Part shown: in pieces, positions 46,315 through 56,627 of the stretch
Layout: each line of letters starts with the position of its first letter
How positions within the stretch are numbered: the first letter of the stretch is position 1
DNA from: Planctomycetota bacterium
Lineage (GTDB): Bacteria > Planctomycetota > Planctomycetia > Pirellulales > Pirellulaceae
Length of the DNA: 64,000 nucleotides
Assembly: GCA_016872725.1 (NCBI GenBank)
Contig: VGZC01000013.1
Location: 43,684-107,683 of the forward strand
Direction of reading: 5' to 3'
Program-made: the position numbers and the translations under genes
Notes under the pieces: generated by a model
The model's database searches: none
What the model was told of the DNA's origin: nothing
The model's input: only the letters and a program-made list of their open reading frames with translations

Positions 46315-47274
46315 TCATTCGCCGATGACCGGCGACATGAGCGTTCCGATCGATCCGATCGTCGCTTCCATCCGATCGCCCGCCTTCAGGTAGGTTCCCG
46401 CCGAATGACCGACCCCCGCCGGCGTTCCCGTGGAGATGATGTCACCCGGTTCGAGCGTCACGATGGACGACACGAAGGCGATCACCGCCGCGACCGGGAA
46501 GATCTGCTGGGCGGTCGTCGCTTTCTGCCGCGTGACGCCGTTGACGCGCAGTTCCATCGGCAGCGACTGGGGATCCGCGATCGCGTCGGCCGACACGACG
46601 CACGGGCCGCACGGGCAGAACCGGTCGTGCCATTTGCCGTGGAGCCAGTCGAAGAACGAATCCTTTTCCCTCGGCTTGCGACCCGGATTGGGGCGGAACT
46701 CGCGGTCCGAGATGTCATTGACGATCGTATAACCCGCGACATGCGCGAGGGCCTCGTTTTCCGGCACGTTCTTGATGCGCCGGCCGATGACGACGGCGAG
46801 CTCCAATTCCCAATCGACGTGGTCGGGCGAGTTCTTGGGGATGACGACCGGATCGCCCGGATGCGTCAGCGTCGTGCTGGGCGGCTTCATGAAGACATAG
46901 GGGAACGTCTCCGCGCGGGCCGCGGCCCGCCCGCCGCCTTCCTCGATGTGCGCCGCGTAGTTTCCGGCGAGCAGGAACAGCTTGTTCGGGCGCGGGATCG
47001 GAACCAACAGGCGAATCGCCGCCGCCGCGCGGATCGCCTCCGCCGGAAGCGGTTCCTTGCGCGCCGCGAGCCAGGCCCCGAGTTTCGCCGCCTCGACGCG
47101 CGATCGTCCGTCCGGCGGAAGGAAGTCGAGCACGTCGGTCGAATCCGCGAGAACGAGGCGTTCCCCGGTCGATCGCTGATACAACGACGCGGCTTCCGTC
47201 AATGGAACGACGTCGCCGTCCCGAAAATACCCGACGGCGACCTGATCGTCCGCCTGATACCGAGCCAGCCGCAT
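46315..47274 (-). CDS. Fumarylacetoacetate-hydrolase-family protein
   Basis: 319 residues. The FAH C-terminal domain shows metal-ligand segments DWELELAVVIG and YTIVNDISDREF, and the end TLEPGDIISTGTPAGVG. The family includes hydrolases, decarboxylases and isomerases acting on beta-diketo or hydroxymuconate acids. Neighbours do not define the substrate. ATG 47274 is chosen for AAGGAG 6 bases upstream; the frame opens 33 bases earlier. Confidence 0.93.
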   Translation of the reverse strand: MRLARYQADDQVAVGYFRDGDVVPLTEAASLYQRSTGERLVLADSTDVLDFLPPDGRSRVEAAKLGAWLAARKEPLPAEAIRAAAAIRLLVPIPRPNKLFLLAGNYAAHIEEGGGRAAARAETFPYVFMKPPSTTLTHPGDPVVIPKNSPDHVDWELELAVVIGRRIKNVPENEALAHVAGYTIVNDISDREFRPNPGRKPREKDSFFDWLHGKWHDRFCPCGPCVVSADAIADPQSLPMELRVNGVTRQKATTAQQIFPVAAVIAFVSSIVTLEPGDIISTGTPAGVGHSAGTYLKAGDRMEATIGSIGTLMSPVIGE

Positions 47275-47388
47275 GGCGATCTCCTTGGAAGCCCGAACTG
47301 GTCCCAAGGATAACGGGTCAACCGGCGTTCCGCCACCGTCCGAGTTCCTGATCGGCCGAAAAGGGCTGTGACTCGGGATCGATGATCC

Positions 47389-48207
47389 CTACCGGAATGC
47401 GTTGCGGTCTCGAAGCGGCGAGTAGGGACGGATACGAAGCGGCTCGACTCGCCGTTCAAATACGCCATGCCCCGGAACGATCAGCCGCACTTCGAGCATC
47501 CCATGGCTGCCGATCGTCGCGTCGGCATTTGGATCCCGCGCGCCGAATCCCAGCGCGAACTCGACGTCGTCGGCGTCGTATTCACGCGCGGTGATCCGCC
47601 GAGTCCAGTTGCCGATCTGGGTCATCGTCTCGCCACGTGCCCGCCGTGCCGCGTCGTAGGCGACGCGCACGGGAGCGGCGAGTCGAACGTCGAGCGTACC
47701 TTCGGCGCGCACCGGTTCGCCGCGATCGCCGAACGGAATGACTCGGACGACGATCCCATCCGGTTCGACGTCCGCGTCCCAATTGGCGAGCGTTCCGTCC
47801 GCGGTGAATCCTCGAACCCGCGCCGGGGCGCGCCGCTCGGCACCGAGCGGCGCGACACCCGGGCCGATCGACTCCGGTTCGATTTGGACCGTGCCGGCCG
47901 TTCCTGGCCTCGCGTTCGACTCGCGCGCCGCGAGCGCCTCGGTGATCGGCCGCAAATCGGCCGCGCGCACACGTTCGCCCCGAACGGCGGCGTCGTCGAT
48001 TTCGGTCCAATCGAACGCGCGGCGCACGGTGATCGCGTCACCTCCGAACCGTAGCCAAAGAGCCGATGGGCCCGTTCGCCCATCGACGCGTCCCGAGAAG
48101 ACACGGCCATCGGTCAATCGTACGGTGATCCGCTCATCGTCCGCGTCCAAACGAGCGGTTCCCACGAAAAGGAAAGTCGCGGCGGTGACGAGGTACCTTC
48201 GCGTCAT
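47389..48207 (-). CDS. Secreted protein of unknown function
   Basis: 272 residues, starting MTRRYLVTAATFLFVGTARL (signal peptide), then DERITVRLTDGRVFSGRVDG, which resembles the small beta-barrel start of other exported planctomycete proteins. The rest is beta-rich (FTADGTLANWDADVEPDGIV, ADVEFALGFG-like region, HGMLEVRLIVPGHGVFERRV). No domain is recognised. GAGG lies 6 bases upstream of the ATG. Confidence 0.75.
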   Translation of the reverse strand: MTRRYLVTAATFLFVGTARLDADDERITVRLTDGRVFSGRVDGRTGPSALWLRFGGDAITVRRAFDWTEIDDAAVRGERVRAADLRPITEALAARESNARPGTAGTVQIEPESIGPGVAPLGAERRAPARVRGFTADGTLANWDADVEPDGIVVRVIPFGDRGEPVRAEGTLDVRLAAPVRVAYDAARRARGETMTQIGNWTRRITAREYDADDVEFALGFGARDPNADATIGSHGMLEVRLIVPGHGVFERRVEPLRIRPYSPLRDRNAFR

Positions 48208-48566
48208 GGCGAACCTCAAGTTCGAGGAACCGCGGCATCGACGGATCCGCGGTATGCGGTCCTCCGAGGGCAAAACACATGCCCGGCCCCCGCAGCGACG
48301 ATCCAAACCGAGCGCCAACTCGCGCTTGCCCAAGACATTGCGCGAGAAGATCCACGCGGAAATCCCCGCCCCCGGAGCGCGCTCGGTTGTCGCATCCACG
48401 CAACGTGGTTGCCCCGACGCCACGCCGTGTCGCGTCCAGGCCTCGAGGCGGCCGTGCCGAAACCATGACGTAGGTTTGTCCGGATTGGGGAACGCGTTGG
48501 AGTCGGCGCGGGTGGCGGGAGAAGGCGGTCGGGCGCAAGCACGAGTTGAAGTTGGAGGAACGAGCG
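48208..48566. other. Divergent intergenic region
   Basis: About 360 bases between two divergently transcribed secreted-protein genes. Open frames crossing it show no protein features. Nothing was recognised beyond the two ribosome sites at its edges. Confidence 0.4.
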
Positions 48567-49121
48567 ATGGCGTTTTACGCGAAAGGACCGGGGACGATTT
48601 CGACTTTGCCTCGCATCGTGGGAACGATGCTCGCCGCCTTGGCGCCGGTTGTCGCGTCGAGCGAGCTCGTCGCGGACCATCCGAGATCCGCGCGCGACCC
48701 GGTGGCTCGCGAGAGCCGGGGCGAACCGGGGGCCGATTCCCTCGAGTCGACGGAGACACACGCGGCGGACGGGTCGAGCCGCGATCTCAAACGCGAACCG
48801 ACCGAGTCCAAGCCGAGCGGCGCGGCGGCCGATTCCCCTTCATCCGCCGCGAAGGCCCGCCTTCTGCGGGAAGGAGATTCGTACGAAGCGATCGGCCGAT
48901 TCGAATGGACAGGCGACCGCATGACGTTCTACGCGGACGGCGAGTCGGAATCGGTGCGACTGCTCGAGAATCTCGCGCTCGAACGGGTTGCTCGCTTCCT
49001 CGAGGAATCCGCTCTGGTCGGCAAGGATCGCCGATGGGCCGTTTCCGGGTCGATCACGGAGTACCGAGGCGTCAATCATCTTCTGCTCCGACGCGCCGTC
49101 CTCAAAGCCCGTTCGCCCTGA
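48567..49121 (+). CDS. Secreted protein with conserved C-terminal planctomycete domain
   Basis: 184 residues. The signal-like N-terminus (LPRIVGTMLAALAPVVASSE) leads into a disordered Ser/Glu-rich linker and a compact C-terminal ~85-residue domain (REGDSYEAIGRFEWTGDRMT, LLENLALERVARFLEESALV, WAVSGSITEYRGVNHLLLRR). The domain recurs as a free-standing exported protein in planctomycetes, with no known function. GGAGG lies 8 bases before the ATG. The stop is 10 bases from the convergent neighbour. Confidence 0.78.
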   Translation: MAFYAKGPGTISTLPRIVGTMLAALAPVVASSELVADHPRSARDPVARESRGEPGADSLESTETHAADGSSRDLKREPTESKPSGAAADSPSSAAKARLLREGDSYEAIGRFEWTGDRMTFYADGESESVRLLENLALERVARFLEESALVGKDRRWAVSGSITEYRGVNHLLLRRAVLKARSP

Positions 49122-49131
49122 TGCGAACGGC

Positions 49132-50391
49132 TCACGGATCGGCGAGCAGGTCGATGTGCGGCGCGTGCGAATAATCGACCGGTCGGTAGGCGATGGCCAG
49201 TTCCGGCGTATCGAGCGCGGCTCCACCCTGCGATCGCGATGTCAACGCGCGGTCGAGGATTCCGCTGGTGAGCAGTACGCGTTCGACGGGGTACGCAGGC
49301 CGTCCCGTGTGGACCATCCGCTCGATGCCCTTGAGCAAATACGCGAAGTGCGGATAGTACGGATTCGGCCGCTCCTCGAAACGCGTCGCGAGCGGCGCCG
49401 ATTGGCCGCGGATCCGAAGGGCGACCGATGTGCCTTGCGCGTATTCCGAGAGCATGAATACCGCGCCGCGAAGCCCGTCCCGGTATTCGAACAGGAACAG
49501 GGCCGAGTTCTCGCTCGTTCGCGGATCGCCGTCGCGTTTGGGGATGACGGCGAGCGCCGCGTCAAAAAGGTCGCGCGGGACTCGGCCGTCGTCCAAGACA
49601 CGCCACATCGATGCCCCTTGCAAACACTCGACCCGCTTCACCCCCGTTTCCGCTCCCGCGCGGCGTTCGACCAGGCACTGGTAACAATCGAGCGCATGGG
49701 CGCCGTAGATGTCGAGCCCCGAGTAGCCGATGCCGACCGCCGACTCGATCGGGCTCCCCATCGGCACGGTGATGTCGGGCGAACGATAGGTGACGACAAG
49801 CGACGACCCGGCCATGAACGGGATGTTCATTTCGCGCGCCCGATCGTACATCCACTTCGCGTCCGCCCAGGGCGGGCCGAGGTGCTTGTCGTTGAAGACC
49901 GGTACGACCTTGCCGTACTTGCGGAACACGTCCGTGATCTGTTCAAGGAAACGCCGTCGCGGATAAAGATGTTGGCCCAGGTCATTCCACGGATAGTCGC
50001 CGTGCTCGCCGATGCTGATGACGCCGTCGACGGCGATCTGGTTCGAGCCGGCCGTGATGGCGCGTTCGATCGAATCGAAAATCGGGATCCCGTATTTCTT
50101 GGCGAGCGGTCTCGCGAGATCCCGCTCGGTGAACTGTTCGACGTACATGGCGGCGAGCGACAGGGCGGGGCCTGGGCCCCCGTCCTGATGCCAGCCTTCG
50201 AGGATTTTCCCGATGAGCACGTCGGCGTGGAGCCCTTTTTCATACGCGGTGATAACCGCCGCGACCGGTCGCCTGCGCGCGGGTTCGACGCCGAGCGCCC
50301 GCGCGGCGAACGGCGACACGGCGACCGGGCGTCCCGCTCCGATCGCCGCCCCGGCCGCCGCGGCCAACCATTTCCGGCGGTTCCATCGCAT
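49132..50391 (-). CDS. Exported protein of unknown function, oxidoreductase-like fold
   Basis: 419 residues. The N-terminus [20 protein letters not shown] is a signal sequence with a paired Arg. The body is well conserved in style ([80 protein letters not shown]). It recalls Gfo/Idh/MocA-like secreted proteins but lacks the clear Rossmann glycine motif. It lies 107 bases downstream of a true Gfo/Idh/MocA gene on the same strand. GGAGGAAGG precedes the ATG. Function unknown. Confidence 0.75.
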   Translation of the reverse strand: MRWNRRKWLAAAAGAAIGAGRPVAVSPFAARALGVEPARRRPVAAVITAYEKGLHADVLIGKILEGWHQDGGPGPALSLAAMYVEQFTERDLARPLAKKYGIPIFDSIERAITAGSNQIAVDGVISIGEHGDYPWNDLGQHLYPRRRFLEQITDVFRKYGKVVPVFNDKHLGPPWADAKWMYDRAREMNIPFMAGSSLVVTYRSPDITVPMGSPIESAVGIGYSGLDIYGAHALDCYQCLVERRAGAETGVKRVECLQGASMWRVLDDGRVPRDLFDAALAVIPKRDGDPRTSENSALFLFEYRDGLRGAVFMLSEYAQGTSVALRIRGQSAPLATRFEERPNPYYPHFAYLLKGIERMVHTGRPAYPVERVLLTSGILDRALTSRSQGGAALDTPELAIAYRPVDYSHAPHIDLLADP

Positions 50392-50413
50392 GGCGCACCT
50401 TCCTCCAGAGTCG

Positions 50414-50484
50414 CTCGCCTCTCCGAGGCGAGTAACCCCATCCCAAAGCCTCCATCCGGCTCGAACACGCCTCGGAGAGGCGTG
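50414..50484. repeat. Pair of inverted short palindromic repeats, CTCCG-loop family
   Basis: Two hairpins: CTCGCCT-CTCCG-AGGCGAG (50414-50432) and CACGCCT-CGGAG-AGGCGTG (50466-50484), in opposite orientation. The 5-base loop is constant and the 7-bp stems vary with compensating changes. The same family occurs at 55259. Confidence 0.85.
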
Positions 50485-50498
50485 CGACGATGTTCCGA

Positions 50499-51842
50499 TC
50501 AAACGATCCATGTCGGCTCCCATCCCGAACGATACGGTTTCTTGAGCAGTTCCTGGGCCTTGGGCGCACCCGACAATTCAAATCGGTCCGCGTTCCACGC
50601 GAGCGTCGCGCCGGCACACCGGATCGCGATTGTGCCGAGCAGGACGGATTCGGAGAGCGGACCGGAATAGGAGAAGGGCGACGTGGTCGTATCCTCGCCG
50701 CGGCACGCATCCGCCCACGAAACGTAATGATCGCGGCTCGGAACCACCGGGATCGTGAAGCCGGCGAAACGGTCCTCGGGAAACAGCTTGGGCATGGCGA
50801 CGTGCGGAATGACAAGCGTTCCTTTTTCACCGAGCAGCACGGAGCCGGAACCGGGCAGTTTGTACGACTCGGGAAGGCCGTGCGCGTCGGAGGACGGCGC
50901 CTTGCCCGCTCCGTCGTACCACGTGACGCGGATCTTCGAACCGGCCGTTCTCGATGTGCCGGGGAATTCGTACGCCACCGTCGCGCCCTTCGCCCAGATC
51001 TCGCGATTCACGGGCGGCGCTTCAGCGCGGATCGTCAGCGGCGAGGTCAGTTCGAGCGCCATGAAGACCGGGTCGAGGATATGGCAACCGAAATCGCCGA
51101 GCTGTCCGTTGGAAAAGTCTTGCCAGGCGCGCCAGTTGACCGGATGGTAGATCTTCGAGAGAAACGGCCGCGCCGCCGCGACGCCCAGCCATTCGTCCCA
51201 GTGCACCGTCGATGGTACCGGTTCGCTCCCCGGCGGCCGATCGTCGGCCAGGATCCAGCCCATGCCGCCGCTTTGCCAGGAATGCACCTCGCGGACCTTG
51301 CCGATCACACCGTCGTGCACCAGTTTCACGGCCGTGCGGTACGCCTCGTGCGATTGGATCTGATTGCCCATCTGCGTGACGACCTGATAGCGTTCGGCGG
51401 CGAGCCGCATCTGTCGAGCCTCGAAGACCGTATGCGTGAGCGGCTTCTGGCACTGGACGTGTTTCTTGAGTTGCATGGCGGCGAGCGAAATCGGCGCGTG
51501 CATGTGATCGGGCGTCGAGACGATCACGGCGTCGAATTCCGCCTGTTGATCCAGGAGCTTGCGCCAGTCGGTAAGCGTTTTGGCCTTCGGAAACCGCTCG
51601 GCCGCCTGCCCCAGATGGCCCTTCGATTCGTCGATATCGCACAGCGCGACGACGTCGACTTGCGGACTCGCCGCCGTCGCGGTCAGGTCGGACCAGCCCT
51701 TTCCGCCCGTACCGATCGACGCGACGCGCAGTCTCGCGTTGGCGCCCGCGACGCGCGCCCAACTGGATGCCGGTAGCGAACCAACGGCGACCGCGGTTGC
51801 GGTTTGTTGCAAGAACCGGCGACGTGCGATTCGATGCGTCAT
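50499..51842 (-). CDS. Tat-exported Gfo/Idh/MocA-family oxidoreductase
   Basis: 447 residues. Twin-arginine signal ([20 protein letters not shown]), Rossmann motif [14 protein letters not shown], then STPDHMH and [19 protein letters not shown], which keeps the Lys-Pro of the EKP motif. The C-terminal domain contains [14 protein letters not shown]. Tat export suggests it carries its NAD(P) cofactor folded in. The planctomycete secreted versions usually act on sugars; the substrate is unknown. AGGA precedes the ATG. Confidence 0.93.
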   Translation of the reverse strand: MTHRIARRRFLQQTATAVAVGSLPASSWARVAGANARLRVASIGTGGKGWSDLTATAASPQVDVVALCDIDESKGHLGQAAERFPKAKTLTDWRKLLDQQAEFDAVIVSTPDHMHAPISLAAMQLKKHVQCQKPLTHTVFEARQMRLAAERYQVVTQMGNQIQSHEAYRTAVKLVHDGVIGKVREVHSWQSGGMGWILADDRPPGSEPVPSTVHWDEWLGVAAARPFLSKIYHPVNWRAWQDFSNGQLGDFGCHILDPVFMALELTSPLTIRAEAPPVNREIWAKGATVAYEFPGTSRTAGSKIRVTWYDGAGKAPSSDAHGLPESYKLPGSGSVLLGEKGTLVIPHVAMPKLFPEDRFAGFTIPVVPSRDHYVSWADACRGEDTTTSPFSYSGPLSESVLLGTIAIRCAGATLAWNADRFELSGAPKAQELLKKPYRSGWEPTWIV

Positions 51843-52274
51843 GGCGGGATTCCTGTCTTGATTGAGTGGGATACGGGATGGCCGGTCCATGTTACCTCTC
51901 GGCGACTTGAGAAACAACGCAAGGCAAACTCCATCGCGACAATCGACCCGGTACGGTGCGTTCGATCCAAGGGGTCCACACCCTTGTCCTCGCGCGATCG
52001 CGGAATGACGTCTCGTGGCAACGAATGCGCGGTACGGTCCGATCGGATCGACCGATCCGGATGTTCCGACCATACGCGGCGTTGCGTGTTGTGTTGATCG
52101 AATGTGTTCGGAAAACTGGCGACGGGTCGATTCTTTCCCAGACCGAACACCGGCCCGGCCGATGAAAGGCGATGAGCGCACGCGCCGCGCGGTCTTCGTC
52201 TTCCCGCCGGCGCGCCGCCGAAGAACGTCGCCTCCCACCGATTCCCCGCCCCCCTCGCAACGATTCGGGAAACG
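51843..52274. other. Divergent intergenic region without recognisable gene
   Basis: About 430 bases between a secreted oxidoreductase gene and uxs, transcribed away from each other. No convincing promoter or coding pattern was seen. Confidence 0.45.
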
Positions 52275-53246
52275 ATGAACATCCAGCGGATCCTCGTCAC
52301 CGGCGGCGCCGGCTTCCTCGGCTCGCATCTTTGCGAACGGCTTGTCGAGGAAGGCCACGACGTCATTTGCGTCGACAACTTTTTCACGAGCCAGAAGACG
52401 AATGTCTCCCACTTGCTGGGCCGCCCCAACTTCGAGCTGATCCGGCACGACGTCACCGAGCCGATTTGGCTGGAAGTCGATCGCATTTACAATCTCGCCT
52501 GTCCCGCCGCGCCGGGCCATTACCAATACAATCCGATCAAGACGACCAAGACGTCGGTGATGGGCGCGATCAACGTGCTTGGAATGGCGAAGCGGTGCCG
52601 CGCGCGGGTGCTCCAGGCGTCGACGAGCGAGGTGTACGGCGATCCCGAGGTCCATCCGCAACCCGAATCGTACCGCGGCGCGGTCAATCCGATCGGGCCG
52701 CGCGCCTGTTACGACGAAGGAAAACGGGCCGCGGAAACGCTGTTCATGGACTACCACCGCATGAACCGCGTCGACGTTCGCATCGTGCGGATCTTCAATA
52801 CGTACGGGCCGAGGATGCATCCGTTCGACGGCCGCGTCGTGTCGAATTTCATCCGGCAGGCGCTCGCCGGCGAAGACATCACGATCTACGGCGACGGATC
52901 CCAGACCCGTTCCTTCTGCTACCGCGACGACCTCGTCGAGGGAATGGTCCGCATGATGAACGGGCCGAGCAGTCTTGTCGGGCCCGTGAACATCGGGAAT
53001 CCGGGTGAATTCACGATCCGCGAGCTCGCCGAACTCGTGATCCGGCTCACCGGCTCCCCGTCGCGGCTCCGGTTCGAGCCCCTCCCGTCCGATGATCCGA
53101 CGCGGCGGCGTCCCGACATCACGCTGGCGCGGACACACCTGCAGTGGGAACCGACCGTGCCGCTCGCCGATGGCCTGGCGCGAACCATCGCGTGGTTCCG
53201 GACCATCAACGTGTCGGACTATCGGCCTCCGACTCCCAATTACTAG
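52275..53246 (+). CDS. uxs: UDP-glucuronate decarboxylase (UDP-xylose synthase)
   Basis: 323 residues. Extended SDR: NAD-binding [14 protein letters not shown], then [20 protein letters not shown], catalytic Ser/Thr in [11 protein letters not shown], the YxxxK motif in [10 protein letters not shown] and [20 protein letters not shown]. The 'ACPAAP...YQYNP' and 'CYDEGKR' segments are the hallmark of UDP-xylose synthases. It makes UDP-xylose from UDP-glucuronate for surface glycans. ATG at 52275. Confidence 0.94.
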   Translation: MNIQRILVTGGAGFLGSHLCERLVEEGHDVICVDNFFTSQKTNVSHLLGRPNFELIRHDVTEPIWLEVDRIYNLACPAAPGHYQYNPIKTTKTSVMGAINVLGMAKRCRARVLQASTSEVYGDPEVHPQPESYRGAVNPIGPRACYDEGKRAAETLFMDYHRMNRVDVRIVRIFNTYGPRMHPFDGRVVSNFIRQALAGEDITIYGDGSQTRSFCYRDDLVEGMVRMMNGPSSLVGPVNIGNPGEFTIRELAELVIRLTGSPSRLRFEPLPSDDPTRRRPDITLARTHLQWEPTVPLADGLARTIAWFRTINVSDYRPPTPNY

Positions 53247-53682
53247 CACGTCCCGGCGCGAGTGCGGACCAGCCGGCGTGAATGACCAGGCCAAACGCGG
53301 CGCCGGCCAGATCGGCCAGATAGTCGACGATGTCGGCTCGCCGGTTCGGCACGAACGACTGGGTCCATTCGTCGACGATTCCGTAGAGCGCGGCGACCGC
53401 CCAGCATACGATCAGCGCTCGGACCGGCGGCGCGCGGCGGCCGTGCCATGTCCAAGCCATCAGCGTGGTCAGCCCCGCGAAGGCCACGAAATGGGCGACC
53501 TTGTCCAGATAGGTAATGTCGCCCAGCGACGGCATGGGCCGCCGTACGTGGGTGGCGAGGAAGATGGCGAGCCAATAGGCGGCCAGCAGGACGGATGATG
53601 TTCGCACGCGTGCCATCCAAGAGGTTCCGGAGCCATCGTCGTAGGATCGGTTCGGCGCGAGGATTCGTGGGAGATTGAGCAT
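53206..53682 (-). CDS. VanZ-family membrane protein
   Basis: 158 residues with four hydrophobic segments and the VanZ signature [15 protein letters not shown], then [20 protein letters not shown] and [12 protein letters not shown]. Function outside teicoplanin resistance is unknown. It overlaps the end of uxs by 41 bp tail to tail. The start may be at 53682 or at an ATG 66 bases downstream (MARVRTSS). Confidence 0.85.
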   Translation of the reverse strand: MLNLPRILAPNRSYDDGSGTSWMARVRTSSVLLAAYWLAIFLATHVRRPMPSLGDITYLDKVAHFVAFAGLTTLMAWTWHGRRAPPVRALIVCWAVAALYGIVDEWTQSFVPNRRADIVDYLADLAGAAFGLVIHAGWSALAPGRASNWESEADSPTR

Positions 53683-53811
53683 CGCGCGGCGTGCGTCCCT
53701 GCGGGTCTTGGTTTAGAATAGGCCGTCCACAAGTTCAAGAGTTCGCCAGGGATTTCGAACGCCGCGTATGCGCTCGGCCTCCCGGCGCGCGGATTGTAGG
53801 GAGATCGATCG

Positions 53812-54693
53812 ATGGGGTCCATGCCATTTCGTCGCCGTATGGCCGTCGCGGCGGTCGGAGCCGTGGCGATGATCGCCTTGTCCTGCGACGCGGGCGAAAA
53901 CCGCCTTCGATGGCGGCGCCTCTTCCGTCGGCCGAGCTCGGTCGGTTCCTGTACGGCGCGCTCCGGGGATCCGGATCCGAAACCGGCCGACACGGCACCG
54001 CCCAGCGTGCCGCCCAGCCCGGACTCGGCGCGATCCGAATCGGCCGCGCCGCCTGTCGAGCCCAAACGAACGGAAGGAGCCGGCGGCGAGCGGTCGCCGA
54101 GCGATCTGGTGAAGTCCGAACCGGCGGCGGCGTGGACGGCGATGCTCGAAGGTCCGCCGCTCACCCTCTGGAAACCCGTGCGGTTTGGCGGCGAAGGCGA
54201 CGTCGAACTGAATGAGAACCAAATCGTCATGGGAATGGGAAGCTCGATGACCGGTGCCCATTTCACCGGCGATGTCTTGCGGACGAATTATGAAGTCGAT
54301 TTCGAGGCGCGGCGGCTTGAAGGGATCGATTTCTTCTGCGCGTTCACGTTCCCCGTCGGCGAGTCGTACTGCAGTTTCATCGTCGGCGGTTGGGCGGGAG
54401 GGATCGTCGGCCTCTCTTCCATCGACGGGAACGACGCGTCGCAAAACGCGACGACCAAATACATGACCTTCAAGAACGAGCAATGGTATCGGATGCGCGT
54501 TCGGGTCACGACGGAGACGATCGAAGCGTGGATCGACGACCAGCCGGTGGTCTACCAAAACCTCGCGGGGCACCGCATCGGCACGCGCGCGGAAGTCGAT
54601 CCGTCGCGACCATTCGGATTCTCGACATGGGAAACCAAGGGCGAGATCCGCAATCTGCGGATCCGCGCCGTGACGCCGGGCTCGTCGCCGTAG
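53812..54693 (+). CDS. Exported DUF1080/LamG-like protein
   Basis: 293 residues. The signal sequence (MAVAAVGAVAMIALSC, possible but non-canonical lipobox) and a Pro/Ser-rich linker precede a jelly-roll domain (YEVDFEARRLEGIDFFCAFT, YCSFIVGGWAGGIVGLSSID, VRVTTETIEAWIDDQPVVYQ, FGFSTWETKGEIRNLRIRAV). That strand order is typical of DUF1080/3-keto-disaccharide-hydrolase-like or LamG-like carbohydrate domains. It is probably involved in glycan handling outside the cytoplasm. GGGAG lies about 9 bases before the ATG. Confidence 0.78.
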   Translation: MGSMPFRRRMAVAAVGAVAMIALSCDAGENRLRWRRLFRRPSSVGSCTARSGDPDPKPADTAPPSVPPSPDSARSESAAPPVEPKRTEGAGGERSPSDLVKSEPAAAWTAMLEGPPLTLWKPVRFGGEGDVELNENQIVMGMGSSMTGAHFTGDVLRTNYEVDFEARRLEGIDFFCAFTFPVGESYCSFIVGGWAGGIVGLSSIDGNDASQNATTKYMTFKNEQWYRMRVRVTTETIEAWIDDQPVVYQNLAGHRIGTRAEVDPSRPFGFSTWETKGEIRNLRIRAVTPGSSP

Positions 54694-54705
54694 ACGCTCT
54701 TCACG

Positions 54706-55242
54706 ATGGCCCGGGGACCGCGGCTCGGTCGCTCCGCGCCGCGCGGGACAATGATCGCAAACGACGAACGGGACGGCGACCCGCACCACAAGCGGTTCAT
54801 GCGTCTTGCCCTGCTTGAAGCGGCGCAGGCGGCGGACGAGGGCGAAGTACCGGTCGGCGCGGTCATTGCGCGCCAGGGTCGAATCGTCGCGTCGGCCCAC
54901 AACCAGCGCGAACAGCTCCGCGACCCGACCGCGCACGCCGAGATGATCGCGATCACCCAGGCCGCCGAATCGCTCGGCTCGTGGAGGCTCAACGACTGCC
55001 TCCTTTATGTCACGCTCGAACCGTGCCCCATGTGCGCGGGCGCCGTCCTGCAGGCGCGGATACCGGTCGTCGTCTACGGCGCGGCGGATCCGAAGGCGGG
55101 CGCCGTCCATTCCCTGCTGCGGCTATTGAACGACGCTCGGTTCAACCACCAATGCGAAGTCGTCCATGGCGTGTTCGCCGACGCCTGCGGCCGCATCCTG
55201 ACCGACTTCTTCCAGGCGCAGCGCAAGCTCGGAAAGAAATAG
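54706..55242 (+). CDS. tadA: tRNA-specific adenosine deaminase TadA
   Basis: Converts A34 to inosine in tRNA-Arg(ACG). Up to 178 residues; the ATG at 54751 gives a more usual 163. Zinc/active-site motifs: THAEM in [12 protein letters not shown] (His, Glu) and [16 protein letters not shown] (two Cys). The C-terminal helix [20 protein letters not shown] fits TadA. It follows the DUF1080-like gene closely. Confident call; only the start is uncertain. Confidence 0.93.
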   Translation: MARGPRLGRSAPRGTMIANDERDGDPHHKRFMRLALLEAAQAADEGEVPVGAVIARQGRIVASAHNQREQLRDPTAHAEMIAITQAAESLGSWRLNDCLLYVTLEPCPMCAGAVLQARIPVVVYGAADPKAGAVHSLLRLLNDARFNHQCEVVHGVFADACGRILTDFFQAQRKLGKK

Positions 55243-55258
55243 ACGGCGCACGAAGTCG

Positions 55259-55338
55259 CACGCCTCTCCGAGGCGTGATGCGCAGCGCGACGCGCCGCGT
55301 TAACGGGGCGGTAGGGTGCTCGACTCGGAGAGTCGAGC
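55259..55338. repeat. Second pair of CTCCG-loop palindromic repeats
   Basis: CACGCCT-CTCCG-AGGCGTG (55259-55277) and, inverted, GCTCGACT-CGGAG-AGTCGAGC (55318-55338). Same loop and same outside bases (GTCG) as the pair at 50414. Confidence 0.85.
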
Positions 55339-55343
55339 GACAA

Positions 55344-56399
55344 TTACAGTTCGTAATCCCTCGAGCGGAGCACGTACTGCGAATAGGGCGCGTTGCTGCG
55401 GCTCCCGCGCGGCGTCATCAGCGCCTGATAGACGTGGTAGTCGATCCGCTCGCCGAGCGACCGGACGCCGCCGTCGGCGAAGACAGCGTTCACGGTACCC
55501 GGATGGCGACTCGACGGTCGCGCCAACGACGGTTGCAGGAACGTCACCGACTGCGCATTGTCCCGGCCTTCGTAGCGCCGAGACCCGTTGATCCGGGCCT
55601 CCGCGTACGCCGGCGACTGGTCGAGGAAGAACAGGGGCACCGGCGCATTACTCGGCGTGCTCGCCGAACCGAGCGTATAGAGCCAGACGAATCCCGCGCC
55701 GATGCGAGACAAGTAGTGGGCGCTCGAATTACCCGACGATTGCAGGTACGTCACGAAGTCCCAATCGGTGGCGACGACATTCTCGGCGAAGAGCAGCGTA
55801 TTGGTTTCGCCGTCGCTCAGGTCCTGGGCTCGAACGCCCGTGTTGGGCGTGAGCACGCGATCATTGAACACGCCGTTCGCGGCCGAGAGGCTCGAAAGCC
55901 ACGCGGCGGGAACCGACGCGTCGTTCATGGGAGGCGGAAACGTCCAGCTTGCGCCGTTGCTTGAAAAGTCACCGATACACATGCCCGCGTTCGCTTGGTA
56001 CGAGCAGAGCGCGCGGTTTGTGTCGGGGGACCCGATCGACGGGCAATAGAGGATGCCGATGAACGAGGAAATCGGGTTGGGCCCCGAGGGATCGACCCAC
56101 GATTCGTACGTCGGCTGTTCACCAAGCTCGCTCAGGATCTCGACCGTCCAGCTCACTTGAAGAACGACCTGCGTTCCGCGCTGGAGCGGGTTCCGGTACC
56201 CTGGATACCGGCGTTTCGACGTTTCGAACGCCTTCACGGCGACGCCGATCTGGCGAAGGTTGTTCTGGCACTGCGTGTTGCGTGCCGCTTCGCGCGCCGC
56301 CTGAACGGCCGGCAGGAGCAGCGCGACCAACGTGCCGATGATGCTGATCACGACCAGCAGCTCGACGAGCGTAAACCCATGACGTCGTTTGACCCACAT
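55344..56399 (-). CDS. DUF1559-family prepilin-like protein
   Basis: 351 residues. The type IV prepilin-like start [20 protein letters not shown] leads into [20 protein letters not shown], then a disulfide-type globular part. The C-terminal H-x9-DG motif is [12 protein letters not shown], the DUF1559 hallmark. These pseudopilin-like proteins are strongly expanded in planctomycetes, and their role in surface structures is unclear. ATG 56399 has GGGAG 9 bases upstream. The prepilin peptidase is elsewhere. Confidence 0.95.
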   Translation of the reverse strand: MWVKRRHGFTLVELLVVISIIGTLVALLLPAVQAAREAARNTQCQNNLRQIGVAVKAFETSKRRYPGYRNPLQRGTQVVLQVSWTVEILSELGEQPTYESWVDPSGPNPISSFIGILYCPSIGSPDTNRALCSYQANAGMCIGDFSSNGASWTFPPPMNDASVPAAWLSSLSAANGVFNDRVLTPNTGVRAQDLSDGETNTLLFAENVVATDWDFVTYLQSSGNSSAHYLSRIGAGFVWLYTLGSASTPSNAPVPLFFLDQSPAYAEARINGSRRYEGRDNAQSVTFLQPSLARPSSRHPGTVNAVFADGGVRSLGERIDYHVYQALMTPRGSRSNAPYSQYVLRSRDYEL

Positions 56400-56627
56400 G
56401 TTCCTGCTCTCCCAAGAATCAAGACAGACGCGCCAAGCCAAGCGTGATCCGCTGCCGGACAAGTGCCTTTATTCTCGTCGATTCGGAGGCGGTCGTCCAG
56501 CGACGCGAAATCGAATTTATGATAAAAACGGTACAAACGACCGGCCGCCATTCGGCTCGCGCGACGCCGCGAGGCGGGCCGCGATCGTTCCGAAGCACTC
56601 CGAAGCACGTGGATCCCGGAACGGGGC

